This document shows, in pieces, positions 31,438-40,357 of a stretch of DNA of 58,327 nt; position 1 is the first letter of the stretch, and each line of letters begins with the position of its first letter. The DNA is from Oscillospiraceae bacterium. GTDB taxonomy: Bacteria; Bacillota; Clostridia; Oscillospirales; Oscillospiraceae. A model generated the notes under the pieces. That model had not been told where the DNA came from and made no database searches. It saw only the letters and a program-made list of their open reading frames with translations. Location of the stretch: NCBI GenBank assembly GCA_015067665.1, contig SVLZ01000005.1:1-58327 (forward strand). The letters run 5' to 3'. The translations under genes were made by a program, and so were the position numbers.

Positions 31438-32264
31438 ATGTAGGCATTCTCGGCCTTGGCCTTATTGGCGGTTCTCTTGCACGCGCATATGCAAAAGCCG
31501 GTCATAGTGTTTATGCCGCAGAAGAAAACACTTCCATTTTGGAATTTGCAACCCTTGCAGGTGTGGTAGAAGATGCACTTACTGAAGAAACCATTGGAAA
31601 TTGCGACCTGATTCTCCTTGCGATCTTCTCCGGTGGCTGTGTCGCATGGTTAGAAAAGAATGCAAAACATATTCACTCCGATGCCCTTGTCATCGACTGC
31701 TGCGGTGTAAAGGATACGGTTTGCTCGCATTGCTTTCCTTTAGCAGACCGGTACGGATTTACCTTCGTAGGTGGACACCCAATGGCCGGGTCTCATTACT
31801 CCGGTTTTAAGTATAGCCGTTCAAACCTGTTTCAAGGTGCGCCTATGGTGCTTGTGCCGCCTCGGTTCGACGACCCCGTACTTCTTAGCCGTGTCAAGGA
31901 AGCCCTCTCCCCTTGCAGCTTTGGCAGTTTTTCCGTTACTACCGCGAAGGATCACGATCAAATGATCGCATTCACCTCACAAATGCCCCACATCGTGAGT
32001 AACGCCTATATTAAATCCCCCACCGCATCAGCCCATAAAGGGTTTTCTGCGGGAAGCTATAAGGATCTGACACGGGTTGCTTGGCTCAATCCAACTATGT
32101 GGGCAGAACTGTTCTTGTCCAATCGTGAGAATGTTCTCACCGAACTGGACACCTATATTTCCAGTTTACAGAAATACCGCGATGCCATCGCGCAAAACGA
32201 CGAAGCATCACTGATTGCTTTGTTAGACGAAGGCCGCAGAATAAAGGAAGAGGTAGACGGATGA
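31434..32264 (+). CDS. tyrA: Prephenate dehydrogenase
   Basis: Oxidative decarboxylation of prephenate to 4-hydroxyphenylpyruvate, the tyrosine precursor, with NAD+. The 276-residue protein has the Rossmann fingerprint GILGLGLIGGSLARAYAKAG, the active-site block GGHPMAGSHYSGFKYSR, and the helical dimerisation domain with FTSQMPHIVSNAYIK and FSAGSYKDLTRVA. It ends without the ACT domain common in Bacillus TyrA, so feedback inhibition may be weak and control rest on the attenuator. The ATG overlaps the previous stop (ATGA), as does its own stop with aroB. Confidence 0.96.
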   Translation: MNVGILGLGLIGGSLARAYAKAGHSVYAAEENTSILEFATLAGVVEDALTEETIGNCDLILLAIFSGGCVAWLEKNAKHIHSDALVIDCCGVKDTVCSHCFPLADRYGFTFVGGHPMAGSHYSGFKYSRSNLFQGAPMVLVPPRFDDPVLLSRVKEALSPCSFGSFSVTTAKDHDQMIAFTSQMPHIVSNAYIKSPTASAHKGFSAGSYKDLTRVAWLNPTMWAELFLSNRENVLTELDTYISSLQKYRDAIAQNDEASLIALLDEGRRIKEEVDG

Positions 32265-33313
32265 ACAAAATTGCGGTAAATGCCTCTAAAGGCTACGATG
32301 TGCATATCGGCAGTCATCTTCTGCCTAACATAGGTTCTTATATCCAACAAATGCATAGCTGCTGCACAGTGGCGATCATCAGTGACAGTAACGTTTGGCC
32401 GCTTTACGGCGAATGTGTCACCAAGTCGCTTACCGGCACAGGGTATAAAGTAATACATTACGTTATTCCCGCAGGTGAAGAGAGTAAAAATCCCCAACAG
32501 TATATGGCGATTTTGAACTTTCTCGCTGAGAATGCCTTGACACGCAGTGATCTGCTTGTCGCCCTTGGCGGCGGTGTGGTCGGAGACATTACCGGCTTTA
32601 CGGCTGCGACTTATCTGCGTGGCATCTCCTATATACAAATCCCTACCTCTCTGCTTGCAATGGTGGATTCTTCTGTTGGCGGGAAGACAGCCATAGACCT
32701 TCCGTCCGGCAAAAACCTCGTCGGTGCATTTTATCAGCCGGATATTGTCCTGTGCGACATTTCTGTGCTCGAAACATTGCCAAAGCCTATTTTCATAGAC
32801 GGCTGCGCCGAGGTAATTAAATACGGTGTGTTATTCGACGCAGAGCTGTTTTCGCATTTAGAAACCCACGGTCTTTCCTTTGATCGGGAATATGTTATTT
32901 CTCGATGCGTCGCCCTAAAGGCCGATGTTGTCTGTGCAGACGAATTTGACAAAGGCCTCCGCCAGCAGCTCAATTTAGGTCATACAATTGGTCACAGTAT
33001 TGAAAAATACAGCAATTATACAGTTACTCACGGCCAAGCAGTTGCCATCGGTATGGCGATCATTGCAAAGTGCAGTGCAAATTCAGGGCTTTGCGATCAA
33101 GATGTATATGCATCCATTTTGGATTTACTGCACAAATTCTCCCTTCCTGCGGATTGTGCATTTTCTGCAATGCAGATTGCAGACGGTGCCCTTTCCGATA
33201 AAAAGCGGTTGGGCGATACCATACATCTCGTTCTACCGAGAAGCATTGGAAATTGCTTCCTATACCCCATATCCGTCAACGACCTGACATCCTTCATAGA
33301 GAAAGGCAAATAA
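32261..33313 (+). CDS. aroB: 3-dehydroquinate synthase
   Basis: Second shikimate step: NAD+-dependent ring closure of DAHP to 3-dehydroquinate. The 350-residue protein has AIISDSNVWPLY, PAGEESKNPQQY, the nucleotide-binding ALGGGVVGDITGFTAATYLR, PTSLLAMVDSSVGGKTAIDL, GCAEVIKYGVL, and the metal ligands in NLGHTIGHSIEKYSN and THGQAVAIGM. Length is standard. The ATG overlaps the tyrA stop by four bases, and aroA starts two bases after its stop. Confidence 0.97.
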   Translation: MNKIAVNASKGYDVHIGSHLLPNIGSYIQQMHSCCTVAIISDSNVWPLYGECVTKSLTGTGYKVIHYVIPAGEESKNPQQYMAILNFLAENALTRSDLLVALGGGVVGDITGFTAATYLRGISYIQIPTSLLAMVDSSVGGKTAIDLPSGKNLVGAFYQPDIVLCDISVLETLPKPIFIDGCAEVIKYGVLFDAELFSHLETHGLSFDREYVISRCVALKADVVCADEFDKGLRQQLNLGHTIGHSIEKYSNYTVTHGQAVAIGMAIIAKCSANSGLCDQDVYASILDLLHKFSLPADCAFSAMQIADGALSDKKRLGDTIHLVLPRSIGNCFLYPISVNDLTSFIEKGK

Positions 33314-33314
33314 T

Positions 33315-34508
33315 ATGGATATTACCATCCAGCCGGGGCGCCTCAATGGTACTGTCCGGATCATCCCATCAAAATCCCAAGCCCACCGCCTGCTGATCTG
33401 TGCCGCCTTTGCAGACAAGGAGACAGAGATCATCTGCCCCGAAACCAATGAGGACATTTCTGCAACTGCAGACTGTCTAAACGCTTTGGGCGCACAAATC
33501 AGACGAACGGATAACGGCTACTGCGTAACACCGGCACATACGATTCCCGAAATTGCAACACTAAATTGCAAAGAGAGTGGCTCCACGCTTCGGTTTATGC
33601 TTCCTATTGTGGGTGCATTGGGTGTAGACACTACCTTTCATTTGTCCGGTCGGCTCCCTGACCGCCCCCTTTCCCCTCTAAAGGAAGAAATGGAGCGCAT
33701 GGGATGTACAATTTCTATACCGCAAAGAGGCTTATTAAGATGTACGGGAAAGCTGAAAGTCGGCTCGTACCAGATCGACGGCAGTGTTTCCAGCCAGTTT
33801 ATCTCAGGGCTTCTGTTTGCATTGGTACTCATCAACAAGGAATGTACACTAACCGTTACAGGGAAAGTAGAATCCCGTCCATATATCGACCTTACCATGA
33901 ATGCACTGCAAATGTTTGGTGCTAATATTTGCGGTAATCGTATTTCCCCCTCCCTCCCCTTAACATCGCCTGAAAAGCTGACTGTTGAGGGTGATTGGAG
34001 TAATGCAGCATTTTTCTATGCTGCAAATGCACTTGGAAGTTCCATACAGATAGAGAATCTGCGCGAAGACTCCGCACAAGGCGACCGTATTTGTAAAGAA
34101 ATTCTTTCAACCTTAGGACCGATGAACGTGGATGCAACAGATATTCCGGATCTCGTTCCCATCTTGAGTGTTGCAGCTTCTGCAAAATTTGGTGGCAGAT
34201 TTACCGGAATTGGCCGTCTCCGCCTAAAGGAATCCGACCGCATCGCTTCTACCGTTGCAATGCTCCGCGCCTTTGGCATAGAGGCAGAAGCGGATGAAAA
34301 TACCCTGACCGTTCACTCCGGTCACTTTAGCAGCTGTACGGTACAGTCCGAAAACGACCACCGCATCGCAATGGCAAGCGCCATTGCAGCAACGGTTGCA
34401 GATGGACCTGTTACCATTCTGAATGCACAATGTGTTTCGAAATCCTATCCCGCCTTTTGGGATGTGTACAAGCAGTTAGGAGGTAATTATGAGCAGCACA
34501 TACGGTGA
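33315..34508 (+). CDS. aroA: 3-phosphoshikimate 1-carboxyvinyltransferase (EPSP synthase)
   Basis: Transfers enolpyruvyl from PEP to shikimate 3-phosphate. The 397-residue protein is slightly shorter than usual. Key features: substrate-binding PSKSQAHRLLICAAF, ESGSTLRFMLPI, the conserved LPDRPLSPLKEEM, IDGSVSSQFISGLLFA, the catalytic-loop RLRLKESDR and the late DHRIAMASAIAAT. An LRFM follows STL where class I enzymes have a Gly-Ala pair at other positions, so I do not assign a glyphosate class. It overlaps aroC by 20 bases. Confidence 0.96.
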   Translation: MDITIQPGRLNGTVRIIPSKSQAHRLLICAAFADKETEIICPETNEDISATADCLNALGAQIRRTDNGYCVTPAHTIPEIATLNCKESGSTLRFMLPIVGALGVDTTFHLSGRLPDRPLSPLKEEMERMGCTISIPQRGLLRCTGKLKVGSYQIDGSVSSQFISGLLFALVLINKECTLTVTGKVESRPYIDLTMNALQMFGANICGNRISPSLPLTSPEKLTVEGDWSNAAFFYAANALGSSIQIENLREDSAQGDRICKEILSTLGPMNVDATDIPDLVPILSVAASAKFGGRFTGIGRLRLKESDRIASTVAMLRAFGIEAEADENTLTVHSGHFSSCTVQSENDHRIAMASAIAATVADGPVTILNAQCVSKSYPAFWDVYKQLGGNYEQHIR

Positions 34509-35577
34509 ATGCTTAAAGCTTTCCATTTTCGGTCAGTCCCACGGTGCAGCGATTGGTATGACGCTGGACGGCATCCCTGCCGGTTTACCGGTGGATATTG
34601 CGGCACTGAATGCCTTTCTCGCTCGCCGCGCGCCCGGTCAAGGTGCGCATACAACAGCACGGAAAGAAGCGGATGTACCGGAATTTCTCTCCGGTATCGT
34701 AAATGACCACACTTGCGGTGCGCCCATAGCTGCTATGATCCGCAACGAAAACACCCGCAGCGCGGACTATAATAATTTAATGGACCGCCCAAGACCCGGA
34801 CACGCAGATTATACTGCACAAGTAAAGTATAAAGGTTTTCAGGACGTTGCCGGCGGCGGTCATTTCTCCGGTCGGTTAACCGCACCGCTATGTATTGCCG
34901 GTGGTCTTTGTAAACAATGGCTATCTACTATGGGAATTTCGATCCATGCGCATATCTCCGTGCTCGGTGGCATTGCCGACGAGCCTCTATATCAGGATTG
35001 GACATGCAATACCCCGATGCATGTATGTGATGATTTCCCAGTACTCAACAAGTCAGCCGGTGAGCGTATGCTACAGGCAATAGCCGATGCAAAAGCGGAT
35101 GGCGACAGCGTAGGCGGCATTATTGAATGCATCGTCACCGGACTACCGGCTGGCTGGGGCGACCCGATGTTTGGCGGTATGGAAAGCCGCATTGCCTCTA
35201 TTGTCTACGGAATCCCGGCGGTCAAAGGTATCGATTTCGGCACCGGTTTTACCGGCAGTTATATGCGCGGCAGTGAAAATAACGACGTTTATAACATAGT
35301 GGATGGCACGATCCGCACCGAGACAAACAATGCAGGCGGCATTTTAGGCGGTATCACCAACGGTATGCCCCTTGTATTTACCGCAGCGATCAAACCCACT
35401 CCCTCTATTGCAAAGGCGCAGCAAAGTGTCTCCCTCTCTAAAATGACCGCGCAGGAGTTACAAGTTCACGGACGACATGACCCCTGTATCGTACCGCGTG
35501 CAGTGCCCGTCATTGAAGCAGCCGCAGCGATTGCCATATACGATGCATATCTTGCCAGCAGAAAGGATAATTTATGA
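34489..35577 (+). CDS. aroC: Chorismate synthase
   Basis: Seventh shikimate step: FMNH2-dependent elimination of phosphate from EPSP to chorismate. The 362-residue protein has FGQSHGAAIGMTLDGIPAG at the N-terminus, RRAPGQGAHTTARKE, the RPGHADYTAQVKY block, GGGHFSGRLTAPL, and EMDS-like ETNNAGGILGGITNG with the final GRHDPCIVPRAVPV. AGGAGG lies five bases before the ATG inside the aroA end, so translation is coupled. Its TGA overlaps the next ATG. Confidence 0.97.
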   Translation: MSSTYGECLKLSIFGQSHGAAIGMTLDGIPAGLPVDIAALNAFLARRAPGQGAHTTARKEADVPEFLSGIVNDHTCGAPIAAMIRNENTRSADYNNLMDRPRPGHADYTAQVKYKGFQDVAGGGHFSGRLTAPLCIAGGLCKQWLSTMGISIHAHISVLGGIADEPLYQDWTCNTPMHVCDDFPVLNKSAGERMLQAIADAKADGDSVGGIIECIVTGLPAGWGDPMFGGMESRIASIVYGIPAVKGIDFGTGFTGSYMRGSENNDVYNIVDGTIRTETNNAGGILGGITNGMPLVFTAAIKPTPSIAKAQQSVSLSKMTAQELQVHGRHDPCIVPRAVPVIEAAAAIAIYDAYLASRKDNL

Positions 35578-36719
35578 TGGATATGAACGAATTACGCAGT
35601 CAAATCGACAATATTGACGATCAGCTTGTTAAGCTGTTTGTGGAGCGAATGGATATTGCCGAAAAGATCGGTGCATATAAAAAGGCAAACAACCTTCCGG
35701 TTTTTGATCCGGGGCGAGAGCGGATAAAGCTTCAAGACGTTGCCGCAAAAGCCGGCCCAGAAATGGCGCAATATACCCGGGTGCTGTATGCGATGCTCTT
35801 TGAGCTGAGCCGCGGTCACCAAAGTCGCACCACTTCCCATTTAACACAGCTTAACGAGTCCATTACCGCCTCCATCGAGTCGACACCTAAACTCTTTCCC
35901 CAGACCCCGATGGTAGCCTGCCAGGGCGTTGAAGGTGCTTACTCGCAAATCGCTTGCGAGAAGATTTTCAAAGCGCCCTCCATTGTGTATTTCAAGAACT
36001 TTGAGGGTGTATTTAATGCCATTGACCAAGGTCTATGCCAATATGGTATCTTACCCATCGAAAATTCCACAGCCGGTTCCGTAAAGAAGGTCTACGACCT
36101 GATGATTCATCATAATTTCTCTATCGTTCGCTCCTTTCGCCTAAAGATCGACCATAACTTACTTGCAAGGCCCGGCACGAAATTAGAGGATATCCGGGAG
36201 ATTTACTCTCACGAACAGGCGATCGGCCAATGCACCGAATTCCTTAAGAAGTTCCCGAATGCAAAGATTATCCCCGTTGAAAATACCGCCATTGCTGCAA
36301 AAATGGTCGCAGAGTCCCTGCGAACCGATGTAGCCGCTCTTTCAAGCCGAAATTGCGAAGCATTATATGGTCTAACCTGCCTTGCCCTCAGTGTACAGGA
36401 CAAGGGTAATAATCGCACACGTTTTATCTGTATCAGTAAAAATCTTGAAATCTACCCCGGTGCAGACAAAACCAGCATTATGATGGTTTTACCTCATAAA
36501 CCCGGTGCACTCTATAAGATTTTGGCGAGAATGTATGTTCTCGGTATCAATGTGATCAAGTTGGAGTCCAGACCGATTCCGGACCGGGATTTTGAGTTTA
36601 TGTTTTACTTTGATTTGGAAACATCCATCTATTCCGAAGAATTTGTGCAGATGATCTGCGAGCTGGATGAACTTTGTGAGGAGTTCAAATATCTTGGCAG
36701 TTACTGCGAGGTGGTCTAA
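35574..36719 (+). CDS. pheA: Bifunctional chorismate mutase/prephenate dehydratase (P-protein)
   Basis: Converts chorismate to prephenate and then phenylpyruvate. The 381-residue protein has an AroQ-type chorismate mutase (about 1-90: LRSQIDNIDDQLVKLFVERM), a prephenate dehydratase domain (about 108-290: VEGAYSQIACEKIF, LPIENSTAGSVKKVYDLM, NRTRFICIS) and an ACT domain (about 298-381) with the Phe-binding ESRPIPDRDFEF. Feedback inhibition by phenylalanine is therefore expected. This is the only chorismate mutase in the operon and must also feed TyrA. Two ATGs (35574 and 35577) compete for the start; the first overlaps the aroC stop. Confidence 0.96.
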   Translation: MMDMNELRSQIDNIDDQLVKLFVERMDIAEKIGAYKKANNLPVFDPGRERIKLQDVAAKAGPEMAQYTRVLYAMLFELSRGHQSRTTSHLTQLNESITASIESTPKLFPQTPMVACQGVEGAYSQIACEKIFKAPSIVYFKNFEGVFNAIDQGLCQYGILPIENSTAGSVKKVYDLMIHHNFSIVRSFRLKIDHNLLARPGTKLEDIREIYSHEQAIGQCTEFLKKFPNAKIIPVENTAIAAKMVAESLRTDVAALSSRNCEALYGLTCLALSVQDKGNNRTRFICISKNLEIYPGADKTSIMMVLPHKPGALYKILARMYVLGINVIKLESRPIPDRDFEFMFYFDLETSIYSEEFVQMICELDELCEEFKYLGSYCEVV

Positions 36720-37936
36720 TGAACTGCGGCTTACTTGGCAGGCACCTGACACATAGCTACTCCCCGCAGATCCACCGCCTACTTGGTGATTACAAATACC
36801 GTCTATTTGAATTGGAACCGGATGATCTCGCTACATTTCTTGAAAAGAGAGAATTTGATGGACTGAACGTGACGATTCCCTATAAAAAAGCGGTTATCCC
36901 ATATTGTGACACCCTCTCCCCCCAAGCACAGCTGCTTGGCGCAGTCAACACAATCGTGAAAACCGCCGATGGCCGCTTAATCGGTCACAATACCGACTAT
37001 TACGGTTTTTCGGCTATGCTTGGGATGTCCCGCCTTTCAGTGCGCGGTAAAAAAGCTTTGGTGCTTGGCAGTGGAGGTGCATCTGCGACCGTATCTGCTG
37101 TTCTCAAAGAAAACGGTGCGGATGTTGTCATCATTTCCCGCAGTGGAAATCATAACTACGGGAATCTGCACTTACACAGAGATGCTGCACTGATCGTAAA
37201 CTGTACACCTGTGGGAATGTACCCGAATAACGGCATATCACCCGTTGATCTATCTCTATTTCCTAAAATTGAGGGTGTGCTGGATCTCATCTATAATCCT
37301 GCGCATACCGCTCTCCTCTTGGATGCGGAAAAACGCGGCATTGTAACACAAAACGGTCTATATATGTTAGTCGCACAAGCCAAAGAAAGCGCCGAATGGT
37401 TCACAGGCAGTAAGATACCGGACACCAAAATCTCGGAGATTTATGCCAAACTTAAAACCCAAATGCAAAACATTGTACTCATTGGTATGCCCGGGTGCGG
37501 CAAATCCACTGTTGGCGCAGAACTGGCAAAGGCATTAAAACGCAGATTTGTGGACACAGACAGCCTGATTGTCCAAAAAGCCGCCAAATCCATTCCCGAC
37601 ATTTTCGCATCCAAAGGCGAGGTTGGTTTCCGTAAGCTTGAAACAGAAATTATGGAAGAAGTTGGAAAGCAGTCTAATTTGGTGATTGCTACCGGCGGTG
37701 GCTGCGTAACAAGGACTGAAAACTATCCGCTCCTGCATCAAAACAGCACGATCGTATGGCTGAAACGGGACATAACGCTTCTCCCCACAGACGGTCGTCC
37801 TCTATCCCAAGCGCAGCATTTAGAGGAAATGTATAAAGTCCGCGCACCGCTTTATGAATCCTTTGCCGATATGATCGTAGACAACACATCGACACCGAAT
37901 GACACCGTAAATTCCATTTTAGGAGGACTGAAATGA
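36719..37936 (+). CDS. aroE-aroK: Shikimate dehydrogenase-shikimate kinase fusion
   Basis: One 405-residue protein with two shikimate enzymes. Residues 1-245 form AroE, reducing dehydroshikimate with NADPH: HSYSPQIHRLLGDYKY, DGLNVTIPYKKAVIPYCD, AVNTIV, the nucleotide loop VLGSGGASATV and ONGLY-type QNGLYMLVAQAK. Residues 247-405 form shikimate kinase: Walker A GMPGCGKST at about 256, the shikimate-binding DTDSLIV, FRKLETEIM, ATGGGCVTR and the LID region GRPLSQAQ. The junction is short (KLKTQMQNIV) with no internal binding site. No separate aroK or aroE is present. It overlaps pheA by one base (TAATG) and aroQ by four. Confidence 0.96.
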   Translation: MNCGLLGRHLTHSYSPQIHRLLGDYKYRLFELEPDDLATFLEKREFDGLNVTIPYKKAVIPYCDTLSPQAQLLGAVNTIVKTADGRLIGHNTDYYGFSAMLGMSRLSVRGKKALVLGSGGASATVSAVLKENGADVVIISRSGNHNYGNLHLHRDAALIVNCTPVGMYPNNGISPVDLSLFPKIEGVLDLIYNPAHTALLLDAEKRGIVTQNGLYMLVAQAKESAEWFTGSKIPDTKISEIYAKLKTQMQNIVLIGMPGCGKSTVGAELAKALKRRFVDTDSLIVQKAAKSIPDIFASKGEVGFRKLETEIMEEVGKQSNLVIATGGGCVTRTENYPLLHQNSTIVWLKRDITLLPTDGRPLSQAQHLEEMYKVRAPLYESFADMIVDNTSTPNDTVNSILGGLK

Positions 37937-38364
37937 AGATTCTTGTCATAAACGGCCCCAATATTAATATGCTTGGCATCCGGGAGCCAGATATTTACGG
38001 AAAGCAAACCTTTTCCGATCTTCTTGATCTCTTGGCACGTACGGCAAAAGAACACGCTCTCACAGTAGATCAATTTCAATCCAATCACGAAGGTGTAATT
38101 GTCGACAAAATCCAATCGGCATACGGTGTATATAACGGCATTGTCATCAATCCAGCCGCCTATACCCACACCTCGGTAGCCATTCTTGATGCACTGAAAT
38201 CTGTGGCGATCCCAGCTGTTGAGGTACACATCTCGAACGTGGATTCCCGGGAGGAATTCCGCAGATTTTCCTATCCTGCTCTCTACTGCGAGAAAACGAT
38301 CAAGGGTAAGGGCCTTGATGGTTACCGACAGGCAATTATCTATCTCAAGGAAAAATACGCATAA
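37933..38364 (+). CDS. aroQ: 3-dehydroquinate dehydratase, type II
   Basis: Third shikimate step by the reversible trans-dehydration of type II enzymes. The 143-residue protein has the start ILVINGPNINMLGIREPDIY with catalytic-loop Arg and Tyr, DQFQSNHEGVIVDKIQ, VINPAAYTHTSVAILDAL and EVHISNVDSREEFR, all typical of this dodecameric family. GGAGG precedes the ATG at seven bases, within the end of the fusion gene. It is the last operon gene and is followed by a strong terminator. Confidence 0.97.
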   Translation: MKILVINGPNINMLGIREPDIYGKQTFSDLLDLLARTAKEHALTVDQFQSNHEGVIVDKIQSAYGVYNGIVINPAAYTHTSVAILDALKSVAIPAVEVHISNVDSREEFRRFSYPALYCEKTIKGKGLDGYRQAIIYLKEKYA

Positions 38365-38365
38365 T

Positions 38366-38395
38366 AAAAAGGAGCTGCTTTCACAGCTCCTTTTT
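38366..38395. terminator. Bidirectional terminator between aroQ and the GNAT gene
   Basis: Twelve-base stem AAAAAGGAGCTG / CAGCTCCTTTTT with a six-base loop. It ends the aromatic operon on the plus strand; the stop codon of the convergent gene lies in it. Confidence 0.9.
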
Positions 38396-38890
38396 ATTAT
38401 AGCAATATGTATGGCAAGAATCGTTTGTTGTTCCGTCAGCGTAAACCGCATAAGGCAATATCTCCCGGAAATCGCAGGATAAATGCACCTTTTGCGAGGA
38501 TATATTTTGTTTGCTGATATGGGAATAGACAGGCAAGCGGTTTGTCTCCTCCACATAAGCAAGCAGCGCATGCAGCAATCGTTTCGCATACCCATGGTTA
38601 CGGCAGTCGGGCTTCGTCTCTAAGGCAGCCAGTAACCAACCGTCCTGATACGGCTCAATACGAAGGGCAGATACCAATTCCCCATCCTGCCGCCAGAGCG
38701 CATAGAAGGAATCCTGCTGCCGGAAAAAGCATTTTAGATAAGCATAAAAGTCCTGCTCCGCCTCCAATAGCTGCAAATTGGCAGAAAGATCAGGATAACA
38801 CTCTGCTCCGTTTTCACGGTTTCCTTCCTCATAGACAGACATCAGCTCACCGAAAGGAAGCTCCGACAGTGACTTAATAACCTCAAGCAT
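38381..38890 (-). CDS. GNAT-family N-acetyltransferase
   Basis: A 169-residue acetyltransferase. The acetyl-CoA motif A region reads LLAALETKPDCRNHGYAKRLLHALLAYV, with the R-x-x-G-x-A pattern of the family, followed by a beta-strand and YAVYADGT near the end. The substrate is not evident. The ATG at 38890 with GAGG eight bases upstream is preferred to the first ATG of the frame at 38941, which lies inside tsaD. It is the last gene of the cysS-polA-rimI-tsaD transcription unit, and its stop is in the shared terminator. Confidence 0.8.
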   Translation of the reverse strand: MLEVIKSLSELPFGELMSVYEEGNRENGAECYPDLSANLQLLEAEQDFYAYLKCFFRQQDSFYALWRQDGELVSALRIEPYQDGWLLAALETKPDCRNHGYAKRLLHALLAYVEETNRLPVYSHISKQNISSQKVHLSCDFREILPYAVYADGTTNDSCHTYCYNKKEL

Positions 38891-38900
38891 CCGATCGTCC

Positions 38901-39917
38901 TCAAAGGGTTTCGCCGAGGATGGATTTGGTGGCATAGGCATTCAGCTCCATTCCGGCAATATTGCCGGAATGGTACTCATAATATGCCTGTGCGCCGATC
39001 ATCGCTGCATTGTCACCGCAAAGGGACAGCGGTGGCAAATAGACCTCAGCACCTAATTCCTTCGCCATAGACGTAATGTCTCGGCGGATACGGGAATTGG
39101 CAGCAACGCCACCGGCAACAGCCAGCCTCCGTCTCCCAGTTTTTTCCAGCGCCAAACGAACACGCGGCACCAGCATATCCGATACCGCGCCGGAGAAAGA
39201 TGCGCAAAGACTGGGAACATCTAAGCTCTCGCCTACCTGCTCCGCGTGATGAATCAAATTCAGGGCTGCTGTTTTCAGTCCCGAAAAGCTCATATCAAAG
39301 GGATTTTGACCGGGATGCGGTCTCGGAAGAACATATTTTGTTTCGTCGCCGCTTGCGGCTGCCTTATCTAAGGCCGCGCCACCGGGATAAGGCATCCCCA
39401 GCACTCTTGCTACCTTATCAAAGCACTCGCCTGCTGCATCATCCAGTGTTGTGCCGAGAATCTCCATATCCGTATAATCTCTGACATCAACGATCATTGT
39501 ATGGCCGCCGGAAACAACCAAGCATACAAACGGTGGCTCCAATTCAGGAAATGCAATGTAATTTGCAGCTATGTGACCGCGAATATGATGCACCGGGATC
39601 AGCGGCTTTCCCAGCGCCAATGCCGTACTTTTCGCAAAATTCACACCAACAAGAACCGCGCCGATCAGTCCCGGTGCATAAGTAACAGCAACTGCATCAA
39701 TATCTTTTCTTTCGATGCCTGCTTCTCTTAATGCACAGTCGGCAAGCCCATAGATTGCCTCAATATGCTTCCGTGATGCAATTTCAGGAACTACACCGCC
39801 GTAAATGCGGTGCAATTCCACCTGCGAGGAGATGCAGTCAGTCAGAACTGTGCGCCCATCTTGCACAATTGCAACTGCAGTCTCATCGCAGGAGGATTCG
39901 ATTGCAAGAATATTCAC
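38901..39917 (-). CDS. tsaD: tRNA N6-adenosine threonylcarbamoyltransferase
   Basis: Transfers threonylcarbamoyl to A37 of ANN-decoding tRNAs. The 338-residue ASKHA-fold protein has ILAIESSCDETAVAIV, the iron-binding ASRKHIEAIY with conserved His, HHIRGHIAANYI, VSGGHTMIV, the MSFSGLKTAALNLI segment and VAGGVAANSRIR. The start is a GTG at 39917 with AAAGGAG eight bases upstream; its GTGA overlaps the rimI stop. Partners tsaB and tsaE are not next to it, although rimI often accompanies them. Confidence 0.96.
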   Translation of the reverse strand: MNILAIESSCDETAVAIVQDGRTVLTDCISSQVELHRIYGGVVPEIASRKHIEAIYGLADCALREAGIERKDIDAVAVTYAPGLIGAVLVGVNFAKSTALALGKPLIPVHHIRGHIAANYIAFPELEPPFVCLVVSGGHTMIVDVRDYTDMEILGTTLDDAAGECFDKVARVLGMPYPGGAALDKAAASGDETKYVLPRPHPGQNPFDMSFSGLKTAALNLIHHAEQVGESLDVPSLCASFSGAVSDMLVPRVRLALEKTGRRRLAVAGGVAANSRIRRDITSMAKELGAEVYLPPLSLCGDNAAMIGAQAYYEYHSGNIAGMELNAYATKSILGETL

Positions 39918-40357
39918 AACTGCCACTCCTTTCTGAGGATGAAAGCATCCTCTTTTGGCTTTTGGTAATAATTCGGCCGTCTGCCTACGGTCTTGAAGCC
40001 AAGCGCTTCATAAAGGGACACAGCCGGCAAATTGGACACACGAACTTCAAGGGTCAGGCTGCGCACAGACCGCTCCTGCAGTCTTTTGAGAAGCTGCTGC
40101 ACCAATGCTTTTCCAATTCCGTTTCTCCTATATTTTCCGTCTACCGCTAAGTTCATCATATCCGCTTCATCCGGCACGATCTGTGCACCTACATAGCCCA
40201 CGACCTTGTCTTCGTCCAGCGCAACAAGCCACAGAGAAAGCGGGTTACTGAGCTCACTTTGCAGCGCATTTTCACTCCAAGGCAGAGAGAAATTCTCTAT
40301 CTCCAGCTGTGCAACCGCAGGAATGTGGCTGGTTTTCATTTCTTCATAACAGATCAT
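39914..40357 (-). CDS. rimI: Ribosomal protein S18 alanine N-acetyltransferase
   Basis: A 147-residue GNAT enzyme of the RimI group. Diagnostic segments are AQLEIENFSLPWSENALQSE, GYVGAQIVPDEADMMNLAVD, the acetyl-CoA loop KYRRNGIGKALVQQLL, LEVRVSNLPAVSLYEALGF and GRRPNYYQKPKEDA. It acetylates the N-terminal Ala of S18 in E. coli; in Firmicutes it is commonly encoded with tsaB/tsaD, as here with tsaD. The ATG overlaps the polA stop (ATGA). Confidence 0.94.
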   Translation of the reverse strand: MICYEEMKTSHIPAVAQLEIENFSLPWSENALQSELSNPLSLWLVALDEDKVVGYVGAQIVPDEADMMNLAVDGKYRRNGIGKALVQQLLKRLQERSVRSLTLEVRVSNLPAVSLYEALGFKTVGRRPNYYQKPKEDAFILRKEWQL

